Shown here: positions 42,219-50,009 of the stretch, piece after piece | Layout: the number at the start of each line of letters is the position of its first letter | Position numbering within the stretch: the first letter of the stretch is position 1 | Assembly: GCA_001950395.1 (NCBI GenBank) | Contig: BDLO01000001.1 | Span: 1,029,979-1,093,978 of the forward strand | Direction of reading: 5' to 3' | Length of the DNA: 64,000 bases | From: Coriobacteriaceae bacterium EMTCatB1 | Lineage (GTDB): Bacteria > Actinomycetota > Coriobacteriia > Anaerosomatales > Anaerosomataceae | Program-made: the position numbers and the translations under genes | Notes under the pieces: generated by a model | Told to the model about the DNA's origin: nothing | Database searches by the model: none | What the model saw: the letters and a program-made list of their open reading frames with translations, nothing else

Positions 42219-43178
42219 TCAGGTCCCCAGAAGCTCGTCGGCCCGCTCAGCGCCACGGATCTCGGCGAGGATCTCGCCTGCGCCGCCGTCCAGAAGCTCG
42301 CGCACCATGCGCTCCCCGAGCGCGACCGGGTCCTCGGCCGGGCCCTCGACGTGCCTGCGGATTATCGTGGAGCCGTCGAGCGAACCGACCATCGCGTCCA
42401 TGACCATCGTCGCTCCCTCGATGCGAGCGTACGCGCCGATCGGCACCTGGCACCCGCCCTCGAGCCGCCGCATCACGACGCGCTCCGCGGTGACGCACTC
42501 CATCGTCTCCGGGTGGCCGATGCGCTCCATGAGGTGGCGCATCTCCTCGTCGTCTTCGCGTATCTCCACGCCGATCGCGCCCTGACCGACGGCGCTGATC
42601 ATCTGCTCGGGCTCGATGTAGTGGGTGATGCGGTCGGCCCAGCCCATGCGCGTGATGCCAGCGGCCGCGAGGATGACGGCGTCGACGACGCCCTCCTCAG
42701 CCTTGCGCATACGCGTATCGAGGTTGCCGCGCACGTCCACGATCTCCACGTCTGGCCTCAGGTTCCGAACCTGCGCGACGCGCCGCAAGCTCGAGGTGCC
42801 GACGCGCGCCCCTTCCGGCAGCGTGTCGAGCGTGTACCCGGCGCCGCTCACGATCACGTCGCGGGGATCGACGCGCTCGGGCATAGCGGCGATGAACAGG
42901 CCTTCGGGCAGCTCGGTCGGGACGTCTTTCATCGAGTGGACGCACATGTCGACTTCGCCGGCCATCAGCGCGACTTCGAGCTCCTTGGTGAACAGCCCCT
43001 TGCCGCCCACCTTCGCGAGCGGGACGTCGAGGATCTTGTCGCCCGTGGTCTTTATGACCTTGAGGCGCACCGGAAGCCCGGTTATCTCCTCGACCATCCC
43101 CTTGATGTGCTCGGCCTGCCACAGGGCGAGCTTGCTGCCCCTGGTGCCGATGACGAGCTCAGTGCGCTCAGCAGCCAA
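42219..43178 (-). CDS. hemC: hydroxymethylbilane synthase (porphobilinogen deaminase)
   Basis: A 319-residue enzyme that polymerises four porphobilinogens. Signatures are IGTRGSKLALWQAEHIK at the start, VHSMKDVPTELP, GTSSLRRVAQVR, GNLDTRMRK, and the dipyrromethane-cofactor cysteine in RLEGGCQVPIGAYA. Likely start: TTG at 43178, overlapping the hemA 3' end by 11 bases, with GGGAG about 7 bases upstream. No ATG or GTG fits the conserved N-terminus, and an upstream ATG would add about 35 residues of non-family sequence. Confidence 0.94.
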   Translation of the reverse strand: MAAERTELVIGTRGSKLALWQAEHIKGMVEEITGLPVRLKVIKTTGDKILDVPLAKVGGKGLFTKELEVALMAGEVDMCVHSMKDVPTELPEGLFIAAMPERVDPRDVIVSGAGYTLDTLPEGARVGTSSLRRVAQVRNLRPDVEIVDVRGNLDTRMRKAEEGVVDAVILAAAGITRMGWADRITHYIEPEQMISAVGQGAIGVEIREDDEEMRHLMERIGHPETMECVTAERVVMRRLEGGCQVPIGAYARIEGATMVMDAMVGSLDGSTIIRRHVEGPAEDPVALGERMVRELLDGGAGEILAEIRGAERADELLGT

Positions 43179-44541
43179 GTCCGTCTCCCGTCTCCTTCGC
43201 AGCGTGCGTGTCGTGGATCTCGCGGGCCTTGCGGTTGAGAAGCGAGCGAAGCAGCCCTGATCCGCGAGCGCCTTCGGCCTCATCCAGCCCGTAGAGCTCG
43301 CGCGCGGCCTCGACGACGAGGTAGCCGTCCGCCTCTTCGGCGGCCGCCTTGAGCCGAGCCGTCGGGCCGTGGAGCATCTTGTTGACGATCGCGCACGTGA
43401 GCGCGTCGATCGTGGCCAGCTCCTTCTCAGACAGCCCGCTCAGACGCTTGAGGGCGCGCTCGAGCTCGGCCTGGCGGATCGCCTCGGCCTTCGCGCGGAT
43501 TGCGGCGACGGTCGGAACGACCTCGAGGGACTCCTGCCACTTCAAGAACTCGGCGATCTCCTCTTCGATGATCGCCTCGGCGCGCTCGGCCTCGCGCATG
43601 CGCTCTTCCAGATTCGACTCGACGACGCCGTTCAAGTCGTCGATGTCGTACACGTAGACGTCAGAGAGGTCGTTCACCGCAGGATCGACGTCACGCGGGA
43701 CCGCGATGTCGATGAAGAAGAGCGGCTTGCCCCGACGGCCCCTCATCACCTCAGCGACGTCGGCCTTCCTCACGACGAAGTCCTGCGCTGCCGTCGAGGA
43801 GATCACGATGTCGGCCTCGCGCATGCACTCGAACAGCGAGCCGTACTCGATCGCGCGCCCCGAGAAGCGCTCGGCGAGCTCCACAGCCCGCTCGTAGGTC
43901 CGGTTCGCGACGAGCACGTCGACCGCCCCGTTGCACACGAGGTACTTCGCGGTGAGCTCGCTCATCTTGCCCGCGCCGATGATGAGCACCGTGCGGCCTT
44001 CGAGCGAGTCGAAGACCTTCTTGGCGAGCTCCACGGCCGCGTAGCTGATCGAGACCGCGTTCTCGCCGATGGCCGTCTCCGTGCGAACGCGCTTTCCCAC
44101 CTCGAACGACTGCCTGAACAAGCGGTTGAACGCTCTGCCCGTGGCGCCGTTCTCGAACGCGTGCTCGTAGGCCTCCTTGACCTGCCCGAGGATCTGCGCC
44201 TCGCCGATGACCATCGAGTCGAGCGACGACACCACGCGGAACAGGTGCCGCACGACCGCCTCGCCCTTGACGACGTACAGGTAGCGCACGAGGTCGTGGC
44301 GGTCGAGGTCGTGGTAGTCGGCCAAGAAGCCCCGGACCGCGTCCACGCCTCGATCGGCGTCGGAGGAAAGCGCGTAGATCTCGGTGCGGTTGCAGGTCGA
44401 AAGGATGACCGCCTCGGAGACGGCACCGTCAGAAGTGAGCTGAGAGAGCGCCTCCGCCTGCCGCGCAGCAGGGAAGGTGAGCTTCTCCCTCATCTCTATG
44501 GGCGCGGTCTTGTGGCTCAGACCGACGAGAACCAGGTGCAT
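43168..44541 (-). CDS. hemA: glutamyl-tRNA reductase
   Basis: A 457-residue NADPH-dependent enzyme that commits glutamyl-tRNA to tetrapyrroles. The N-terminal motif LVGLSHKTAPIEMREKL is followed by the catalytic Cys50 in ILSTCNRTEIY, MVIGEAQILGQVK, the NADPH site IIGAGKMSELTAKYL, and the C-terminal dimerisation helix with LERALKRL. First gene of the hemA-C-D unit. The Shine-Dalgarno sequence is poor. A foldable leader with a terminator-like hairpin precedes it, so expression is probably controlled after initiation. Confidence 0.95.
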   Translation of the reverse strand: MHLVLVGLSHKTAPIEMREKLTFPAARQAEALSQLTSDGAVSEAVILSTCNRTEIYALSSDADRGVDAVRGFLADYHDLDRHDLVRYLYVVKGEAVVRHLFRVVSSLDSMVIGEAQILGQVKEAYEHAFENGATGRAFNRLFRQSFEVGKRVRTETAIGENAVSISYAAVELAKKVFDSLEGRTVLIIGAGKMSELTAKYLVCNGAVDVLVANRTYERAVELAERFSGRAIEYGSLFECMREADIVISSTAAQDFVVRKADVAEVMRGRRGKPLFFIDIAVPRDVDPAVNDLSDVYVYDIDDLNGVVESNLEERMREAERAEAIIEEEIAEFLKWQESLEVVPTVAAIRAKAEAIRQAELERALKRLSGLSEKELATIDALTCAIVNKMLHGPTARLKAAAEEADGYLVVEAARELYGLDEAEGARGSGLLRSLLNRKAREIHDTHAAKETGDGLGC

Positions 44542-44575
44542 GTCGCCTGCTTCGTCACGCCTCTGCCTGCATCAC

Positions 44576-44680
44576 AAAAAGGGTCGCCCCCGCCGGTGCG
44601 GTGCGTTGTTGTTCAGGCAAGCAGGCCCGGCGGGGGCGGTATACGCCTCGCATCTGCGCACACGCTACGCTTGCCTGAAC
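44576..44680 (-). promoter_or_regulatory. hemA leader with interleaved inverted repeats and terminator-like hairpin
   Basis: In transcript order (minus strand) the leader has four segments: GTTCAGGCAAGC (44680-44669), CGCCCCCGCCGG (44638-44627), GCTTGCCTGAAC (44622-44611) and CCGGCGGGGGCG (44596-44585), followed by ACCC and TTTTT (44580-44576). Segments 1 and 3 are exact complements, and so are 2 and 4. The 2/4 stem with the T-run looks like an intrinsic terminator 35 bases before hemA. The 1/3 pairing traps segment 2 and could prevent it, or both may form a pseudoknot. Confidence 0.65.
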
Positions 44681-44686
44681 GCCCCA

Positions 44687-44716
44687 ATGCTACCACCCGG
44701 CACGCCCGTCGCACAA
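44687..44716 (-). promoter_or_regulatory. candidate hemA operon promoter
   Basis: On the minus strand TTGTGC (44711-44716) is followed by 18 bases and TAGCAT (44687-44692). The predicted transcription start is near 44680, exactly where the first arm of the foldable leader begins. This supports an RNA-level role for the leader. Confidence 0.45.
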
Positions 44717-44745
44717 TGCAAGCGGCGTGCCAGGAAGTTCCCGTC

Positions 44746-45957
44746 TCATGCTTCGAGCCACGACTCGACGGGAAGGCGCAAGAACTCTGCCACGGGAATC
44801 CCGTCTCCGCCCACGAGCAGCGGACGCGCACCAGGGACTCGTTTCGTGAACGCGTCTAGCCCAGAGAGGCGGCCTGCGCGTCGGCCGCTCTTGACCTCGA
44901 TCGCCACGACGCGCTTGCCCTTGGCGATGACGAAGTCCACTTCCTCGTTGCCATCGCGCCACCAGTAGAGCTTCACGGTCCCTGCCGCTGCGGCATTCAC
45001 GAGATGGGCGCCCACCGCGGACTCCACCCAGTGGCCCCAGATCTCTGGGTCGCCTCGGACATCGTCGAAACGCGCATCAGCCATCGCCGATAGCAGTGCG
45101 TTGTTGTGCACCTGCAGCTTCGGACTGGAACCTCGCCTCCTCACCGGCTGCGTCGAGTACTTCTGCAGTCCGGAAAGCAGGCCGGCGCCGGACAAGAGGT
45201 CGAGATAGTGCGCCAGCGTCACCGTGTTGCCTACGTCTTGAAGCTGACCGAGCATCTTGTTGTAAGAGACGACGCTGCCGGAGTGCTCACAGCCCAAACT
45301 GAACAACCGTCTGAGCAAGGCAGGCTTCTCGATGCGCTGCAGCAACAGTATGTCGCGCGAGATAGCCGTCTCCACAAGAGAGTCGAGCACGTACGCTCGC
45401 CACCGCGGCTCGTCATGGATCAGCCATGCGGCTCCCGGATAACCGCCGAAATACACGAACTCATCGAACTCGACGTTGAAGGCAGACGCCATCTCATCGT
45501 ATGACCAATGGAGCACGTGAATCGTCTCGAATCGACCCGCCAAACTCTCGGAGACGCCGTGGACAAGGAGGACCGGGGTCGATCCCAGAAGGACTGTTTT
45601 CACGGAGGTCCCAGCCGACGTGTCCTCGTCCCACAGCCGCTTGACGGTCTCCGGCCAACCCGTGACCTTTTGGATCTCGTCCACGACGAGGATGCACGAG
45701 CCCTCCTTGCGGGCGTGGACGCGAGCGCGCTCCCACTGAGCCGCAAGCCACGCGCGGTCCTTCAGGGCCGGCTCGTCCGCTGATACCGATACGACAGGCT
45801 CGTCAACGATCGAGAGCACCTGTCGAACCATGGTCGTCTTACCTACCTGGCGCGGACCGACGATGACCTGGATGAGACGACGTGGCTCAGACAGCCGCTC
45901 GGCCAACACGCCGACCTGCGCGCGCCGATACGGCGGGATGTCGGGCAAAATGCTCAT
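44746..45957 (-). CDS. AAA ATPase with C-terminal DUF4143-type nuclease-like domain
   Basis: A 403-residue protein of the AAA_14/DUF4143 kind common in bacteria and archaea. Walker A is VGPRQVGKTT (residues 33-42), Walker B ILVVDEIQK and sensor LLGSTP. A winged-helix region follows, then a C-terminal restriction-endonuclease-like core (YWWRDGNEEVDFVIAKGKRVVAIEVKSG with D, E and K). Cellular role is unknown for the family. It interrupts the ccm and hem blocks and has its own palindromic operator-like sequence, so it looks like an inserted, self-regulated gene unrelated to heme. Confidence 0.85.
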   Translation of the reverse strand: MSILPDIPPYRRAQVGVLAERLSEPRRLIQVIVGPRQVGKTTMVRQVLSIVDEPVVSVSADEPALKDRAWLAAQWERARVHARKEGSCILVVDEIQKVTGWPETVKRLWDEDTSAGTSVKTVLLGSTPVLLVHGVSESLAGRFETIHVLHWSYDEMASAFNVEFDEFVYFGGYPGAAWLIHDEPRWRAYVLDSLVETAISRDILLLQRIEKPALLRRLFSLGCEHSGSVVSYNKMLGQLQDVGNTVTLAHYLDLLSGAGLLSGLQKYSTQPVRRRGSSPKLQVHNNALLSAMADARFDDVRGDPEIWGHWVESAVGAHLVNAAAAGTVKLYWWRDGNEEVDFVIAKGKRVVAIEVKSGRRAGRLSGLDAFTKRVPGARPLLVGGDGIPVAEFLRLPVESWLEA

Positions 45958-45962
45958 GCTAG

Positions 45963-45978
45963 TGAGTATTTTTACTCA
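45963..45978. promoter_or_regulatory. palindromic operator-like site at the ATPase start
   Basis: TGAGTATTTTTACTCA is an inverted repeat (TGAGTA/TACTCA around TTTT) ending 5 bases before the start codon. On the minus strand it includes TAAAAT, a plausible -10 element about 10 bases from the ATG, with no Shine-Dalgarno sequence. A short-leader or leaderless transcript blocked by a dimeric repressor is plausible. Confidence 0.45.
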
Positions 45979-46010
45979 TTCCACTGAGCAAAAGCAACTT
46001 CGCTGATCCG

Positions 46011-46847
46011 TCACGTCTTGCATTTCGCAGACCTGACCTGCCCTATCTGACGGTCGAACACCCAGAAGAAGAGCTCCGGCCACACGCCCTTCAGCCGGTA
46101 GAGCAGCGCGTTGCCCGCGCCGGGAACCCACAGGTGCTTCTTGCTGCGTGCCGCCTTGAGGATGACTGCCGCGATCTCGTCGGCTGAGACCGCCTTGGCG
46201 TTGCCGGCGATCTTCGCAGTCTCGGGCGGGCGAATGGCTTTCTCGGCCGCGAATCCCGGCGTGTCGACGTCAGGAGGACACACGACGCTCACGCGCACGC
46301 CGTGCGGGGCGAGCTCGCTTCGCAGCACCTCCGAAAAGCCCATTACGCCGTACTTGGCGGCGCTGTACGCGGAGTAGCCGTACACGCCCACGAAGCCCGC
46401 CATCGACGAGACGTTGACGATAGCGCCGCTTCCCCGCTTCACCATGCCCGGCGCAACCGCACGCGTGACGTGTGCGACGCCCATGAGGTCGACCTCGACG
46501 TGCGCGCGGAACAGCTCCGGCGACATCTCCAGGAAGGGCTGCGGCACGTAGATGCCCGCGCAGTTCACCGCCACGTCGATGCGCCCGAGCTCAGCCAGGC
46601 ATCGGTCGACGGCCTCGCTCACCGCGCGTTCGTCGGCGACGTCTGCAGCGAGCGCGAGCACGCGCTGGCTTTGAGAGCGCGCCGCTTCGCGCACAGCAGC
46701 AGCCGCCTGCTCAAGGCGCTCGGGGTTGCGAGCAATGAGCGCTACGTGCGCTCCCTCTGACGCGAAGGCGCGAGCGGTCGCAAGCCCGATGCCGCTCGAA
46801 GCGCCGGTGACGAGCGCGACGGAGCCGTCGAATCCGCGAGCAGCCAC
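46011..46847 (-). CDS. short-chain dehydrogenase/reductase
   Basis: A 278-residue SDR. The cofactor motif is VTGASSGIG (residues 13-21), NCAG is near 95, and catalytic Ser plus YSAAK lie near 147-163. The basic residues after the first strand (ARNPERL) suggest NADP. The C-terminal GVWPELFFWVFDRQIGQVR resembles 3-ketosphinganine-reductase-like members, which reduce lipid keto groups. GTG 46847 follows the CcsA-like stop by one base, with GGAG upstream. Last gene of the ccm unit; its link to cytochromes is unclear. Confidence 0.85.
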   Translation of the reverse strand: MAARGFDGSVALVTGASSGIGLATARAFASEGAHVALIARNPERLEQAAAAVREAARSQSQRVLALAADVADERAVSEAVDRCLAELGRIDVAVNCAGIYVPQPFLEMSPELFRAHVEVDLMGVAHVTRAVAPGMVKRGSGAIVNVSSMAGFVGVYGYSAYSAAKYGVMGFSEVLRSELAPHGVRVSVVCPPDVDTPGFAAEKAIRPPETAKIAGNAKAVSADEIAAVILKAARSKKHLWVPGAGNALLYRLKGVWPELFFWVFDRQIGQVRSAKCKT

Positions 46848-46848
46848 G

Positions 46849-47676
46849 CTAGACTCCGAAGACGTGGAAGCCAGCTGGCACAGTCCGCGCGACTATCGCC
46901 AGCACCGCTACGAGCACAGCTCCGACGATCGCGAGCCGCGCCGTCGTTCGCGCCGTCGCGCGCTCCGAGTAGTGAAGCGCGAGGTACGTCCCGAAAGCCG
47001 CCCACACCAGACCTGCGAGCATCACGCGTGGGTCGGCCCACCAGCCCTGCTGGTCAGTCTCGTAGGCCCGCACGATGCCGAGCATCAGCCCAGCCGTGTA
47101 CGCCGGGAAGGCGAACGCGATGGCGCGCCGCGCGAGCAGGTCGATGCTCGCAAGCGGCGGCAGCCGCTTGAAGAGCATGCTCGTCTTGCGGAGCTTGAGC
47201 TGACGCTCCTGGATCAGATACGCAAGCGATGCGACCGCGCCGACGATGAACCCTGCGTTCGCGAACACGATCATCGCCACGTGGATGCCGATCTTCCAGT
47301 TCTCGACCAGCGGCGAGACCGGTGCTGCGCCCTTGCGGGCGAAGAACTGCGAGACCACCATCAAAAGCGAGCCTGCCGGAACGAGCAGCACGCCGTAGAC
47401 CTTGATCTTCACCAGGTGCTCGACCACGAAGTAAACGAGGACGAGCGCCCACGCGAGAAGGATCAGCTGGTTCTGGCCGTCGAGCCGCGTACCGTCCTCA
47501 GCGATCGAGCGCATGCCGATCGACGCGGTGTGGCACAAGAAGCCGGCGCCCGTGAAGAAGGTCGCGTACCACGAGTAGGCCGGCCGTTTGCTGAGGAAGT
47601 GGTACGCGTAGAGCACGGTCGCCGCGCCGTACAGCAGCGTCGCGAACCAGAAGGCGATGACGGCCGCGGTGGCCAC
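46849..47676 (-). CDS. CcsA/HemX-like cytochrome c assembly membrane protein
   Basis: A 275-residue protein with eight membrane segments of the cytochrome c assembly (CcmC/CcsA) family. The usual WWD motif is modified: the equivalent region reads ETDQQGWWADPRVMLAGLVW. Conserved histidines remain near 49 (LCHTAS) and in IHVAMIVFANAGF. HemX proteins of hemA operons have this size and layout and modulate glutamyl-tRNA reductase. It is the second CcsA-type protein in the window but has no ResB partner beside it. GTG start at 47676 with GGAGG upstream, 9 bases after ccmD. Confidence 0.75.
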   Translation of the reverse strand: MATAAVIAFWFATLLYGAATVLYAYHFLSKRPAYSWYATFFTGAGFLCHTASIGMRSIAEDGTRLDGQNQLILLAWALVLVYFVVEHLVKIKVYGVLLVPAGSLLMVVSQFFARKGAAPVSPLVENWKIGIHVAMIVFANAGFIVGAVASLAYLIQERQLKLRKTSMLFKRLPPLASIDLLARRAIAFAFPAYTAGLMLGIVRAYETDQQGWWADPRVMLAGLVWAAFGTYLALHYSERATARTTARLAIVGAVLVAVLAIVARTVPAGFHVFGV

Positions 47677-47685
47677 GCATCCTCC

Positions 47686-47862
47686 CTACGCCTGCTGCTC
47701 GCGACGCTTGAGCGCCTCTTCGAGCACCTGCATCTGCTTGTCGAGACGGCGCAAGCGGGCAAACACCATGGCCACGAACCCCAGCAGCGAGACCCAGATG
47801 AGCGCGTACGCCCAGATCACGTACGGGGCCTGAGGGATCACCTGCGAGTAGATGTCCTGCAT
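47686..47862 (-). CDS. ccmD: CcmD-like heme exporter small subunit
   Basis: A 58-residue protein. A short polar start (MQDIYSQVIPQAP) is followed by one membrane helix (about residues 13-35, YVIWAYALIWVSLLGFVAMV) and a basic coiled tail (RLRRLDKQMQVLEEALKRREQQA). That is the CcmD layout. CcmD stabilises the CcmABC-CcmE heme-loading complex. It starts 4 bases after ccmC, with GGAGG upstream. Confidence 0.82.
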   Translation of the reverse strand: MQDIYSQVIPQAPYVIWAYALIWVSLLGFVAMVFARLRRLDKQMQVLEEALKRREQQA

Positions 47863-47866
47863 CGCG

Positions 47867-48550
47867 TCAGCCTCCTAGCCCGATCTTGAGCGCTTCGAGG
47901 CGCTCCTTGAGCTCTTCTTCCTTCAAGCGCAGCTGGTAGAACGCGTATCCCAGCATCAGCATCCCGATCTGGCCGACGATGAAGGTCACGAGCATCGGCG
48001 GCTCGAGCCCTCCGCTCTTGAACACGACCGGGTGCGTGCTCTGCACGACGCGCGTGATGAAGAACGAGATCGGCGCGTCGATGAACGCAAGGATGCCGAA
48101 CGCCGCCGCGTACGTCGCGCGGCGCTCCTCGTCCTCGACGGAGTTGCGCAGCACGAAGTACCCGATCACGAGGAGCGTCATGATGAAGTACGTCGTCAGC
48201 CGCGGCTCCCACTGCCACCAGACGTTCCACTCCACGCGCGTCCAGAGGATGCCTGTGGCCATCGTCAGCAGCACGAAGAAGAGCGTCACTTCCGTGGCGA
48301 TGCGCGCCTTGACGTCGAACTCCTTGCGCTTCGTCATCAAGAACCGCACGCCATAGAACGCCGTGAAGAAGAACACGAGGAACGACGCTTCGGCCACCGG
48401 CACGTGGAAGTAGAAGATCTTCTGCGCGAAGTCCACCCGTCCGTCCGGATACACGCTTGGCGGGGCCCAGAAGAAGGTCATGAGGAATGCCGCGGTAGTG
48501 AGGACCGCGCCGAGCACCAGCATGACCTCCGCGAGGTAGCCGCGCTTCAT
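47867..48550 (-). CDS. ccmC: heme handling protein CcmC (System I)
   Basis: A 227-residue protein with six membrane segments. The WWD heme-binding motif reads TRVEWNVWWQWEPRLTTYF near residues 103-121, flanked by conserved histidines in YFHVPVAEASF and near RVVQSTHPVVF. CcmC loads heme covalently onto CcmE outside the membrane with the CcmAB ATPase. The charged C-terminal helix (LRLKEEELKERLEALK) is cytoplasmic. It lies 19 bases after ccmB. Confidence 0.93.
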   Translation of the reverse strand: MKRGYLAEVMLVLGAVLTTAAFLMTFFWAPPSVYPDGRVDFAQKIFYFHVPVAEASFLVFFFTAFYGVRFLMTKRKEFDVKARIATEVTLFFVLLTMATGILWTRVEWNVWWQWEPRLTTYFIMTLLVIGYFVLRNSVEDEERRATYAAAFGILAFIDAPISFFITRVVQSTHPVVFKSGGLEPPMLVTFIVGQIGMLMLGYAFYQLRLKEEELKERLEALKIGLGG

Positions 48551-48569
48551 GCGGGACTCCTTCCTGCGC

Positions 48570-49274
48570 TCACGCTTCGATGACGAACTCGTACAGCCCG
48601 AAGGCTGCGAGCACCATTATGATATCGAATCCCGCGATCCAGCCCATCCAGTTCCAGAACGACGCCGTCGCGTCCGGACCGCCGATCACCGCCGCGAAGG
48701 TGGCGCCGACCGCCGCGCGAAGCAGCGGGTACTGCAGCGGCACGAACAGGACGGCGAGCATGATGTCCTTGCCGGTGGTGTTCACCGAGATGGTGGCGAG
48801 CAAAGTCCCGATTCCCGAGATGCCGATCGACGCGCCGACGAGCACGAGCGCGACCATCCACAGCGGCCCGCCGAACCCCGCGCGCCCCTGCAGGAAGAGG
48901 AATGCGAACACCGGCAGCGTGAGCGCCTCGACAACGAGCAAGAACAGCAGGTTGCCTGCGAACTTCGCGAGGAAGATCACCGGGCGGTCGATCGGCGCAA
49001 GCAGGAGCGCGTCCAGGCACCCCTGGTCCTTCTCGTGCACGAACGAGCGGTTGAGCCCGAGCATCGACATGAAGATGAAGGCCACCCAGATAAGCCCTGG
49101 CATCACGAGCCGCACGTCCAGCCCTTCGCCGGCCTCCACGAGCGCGATCTGGTAGACGACCATCGTGAGGATCGCGTACAGCCCCATCGAGGTAAGCATC
49201 TCGCGAGTGCGGAGCTCCATGACGATGTCTTTGCGCAGGATCGCCTTGAACTGGCGCCAGGAGAGCGAGCCCAT
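48570..49274 (-). CDS. ccmB: heme exporter membrane subunit CcmB (System I)
   Basis: A 234-residue protein with six membrane segments. Near the start is the ATPase-contact region SWRQFKAILRKDIVMELRTREM. The stretch RSFVHEKDQGCLDALLLAPIDRPVIFLAKF is typical of the CcmB family. It pairs with CcmA. The ATG at 49274 shares a base with the ccmA stop (TGATG), so the subunits are translationally coupled. Confidence 0.92.
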   Translation of the reverse strand: MGSLSWRQFKAILRKDIVMELRTREMLTSMGLYAILTMVVYQIALVEAGEGLDVRLVMPGLIWVAFIFMSMLGLNRSFVHEKDQGCLDALLLAPIDRPVIFLAKFAGNLLFLLVVEALTLPVFAFLFLQGRAGFGGPLWMVALVLVGASIGISGIGTLLATISVNTTGKDIMLAVLFVPLQYPLLRAAVGATFAAVIGGPDATASFWNWMGWIAGFDIIMVLAAFGLYEFVIEA

Positions 49275-50002
49275 CACGACACCCCCATGCCGACGACCGA
49301 CCGGTAGGTGGCGCGGAACGCGCGCTCGTCGATGTCCTCGCGCTTCTCGAAGAGCACGACGCGGCCTTGCGCGAGGATGAGCGCGTGCGTGCACAGCTCG
49401 AGGCCCTTCTCGAGGTCGTGGCTCACCATCACGAAGGTGTGGTGCTGTCTGATGCTCGCGACGAGCGAATCGAGGATGTCCATCGCGTGCGGGTCGAGAC
49501 CCGAGTACGGCTCATCGAGGAAGAGCACATCTGGCCTATGCAGCAGCGCCCGCGCGATCGACAAGCGCTGGAGCATGCCGCGCGAGAAGGTCCTGGTGGT
49601 GTCGAGACGACGGTGGTCGAGCTCCACCGCCTCGAGCAGCTCCCGAACCCGCTCCTCGGGACGCTCCACGCCGTACATCTCGGCGAAGAAGAGCAGGTTC
49701 TCCTCGGCGGTGAGGTCCGGATAGAGCAGCGGGTTGTGGCTGATGAGCCCGATGCGTGAGCGCAGCTCGACGGCGCCTTCAACCACGTCCAGACCGCACA
49801 CGCGCGCGCTCCCGCTTGAAGGAGCCACGAGCGTCGTGAGCACCTTGAGCAGCGTGGTCTTGCCGGCCCCGTTCGGGCCGAACACCGAGAGGAACGCCCC
49901 TTCCGGGACCGAGAAGCTCACACCGTCGAGCGCCTTGCGGACGCCGAAGGCCCGCGTCAGATCGCGGACCTCGACGGCAGGCTGATCGACCGGCTCGGGC
50001 AT
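49274..50002 (-). CDS. ccmA: heme exporter ATPase CcmA (System I)
   Basis: A 242-residue ABC ATPase. Walker A is FGPNGAGKTT (residues 41-50), the Q-loop region is LISHNPLLYPDL, the signature is altered to FSRGMLQRLSIARAL (SRGM replacing SGGQ, as common in CcmA), Walker B is LFLDEPYSGLD and the H-loop is VSHD. With CcmB and CcmC it releases heme-loaded CcmE. Seven bases follow ccmF. Confidence 0.93.
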   Translation of the reverse strand: MPEPVDQPAVEVRDLTRAFGVRKALDGVSFSVPEGAFLSVFGPNGAGKTTLLKVLTTLVAPSSGSARVCGLDVVEGAVELRSRIGLISHNPLLYPDLTAEENLLFFAEMYGVERPEERVRELLEAVELDHRRLDTTRTFSRGMLQRLSIARALLHRPDVLFLDEPYSGLDPHAMDILDSLVASIRQHHTFVMVSHDLEKGLELCTHALILAQGRVVLFEKREDIDERAFRATYRSVVGMGVS

Positions 50003-50009
50003 CGCGTCC

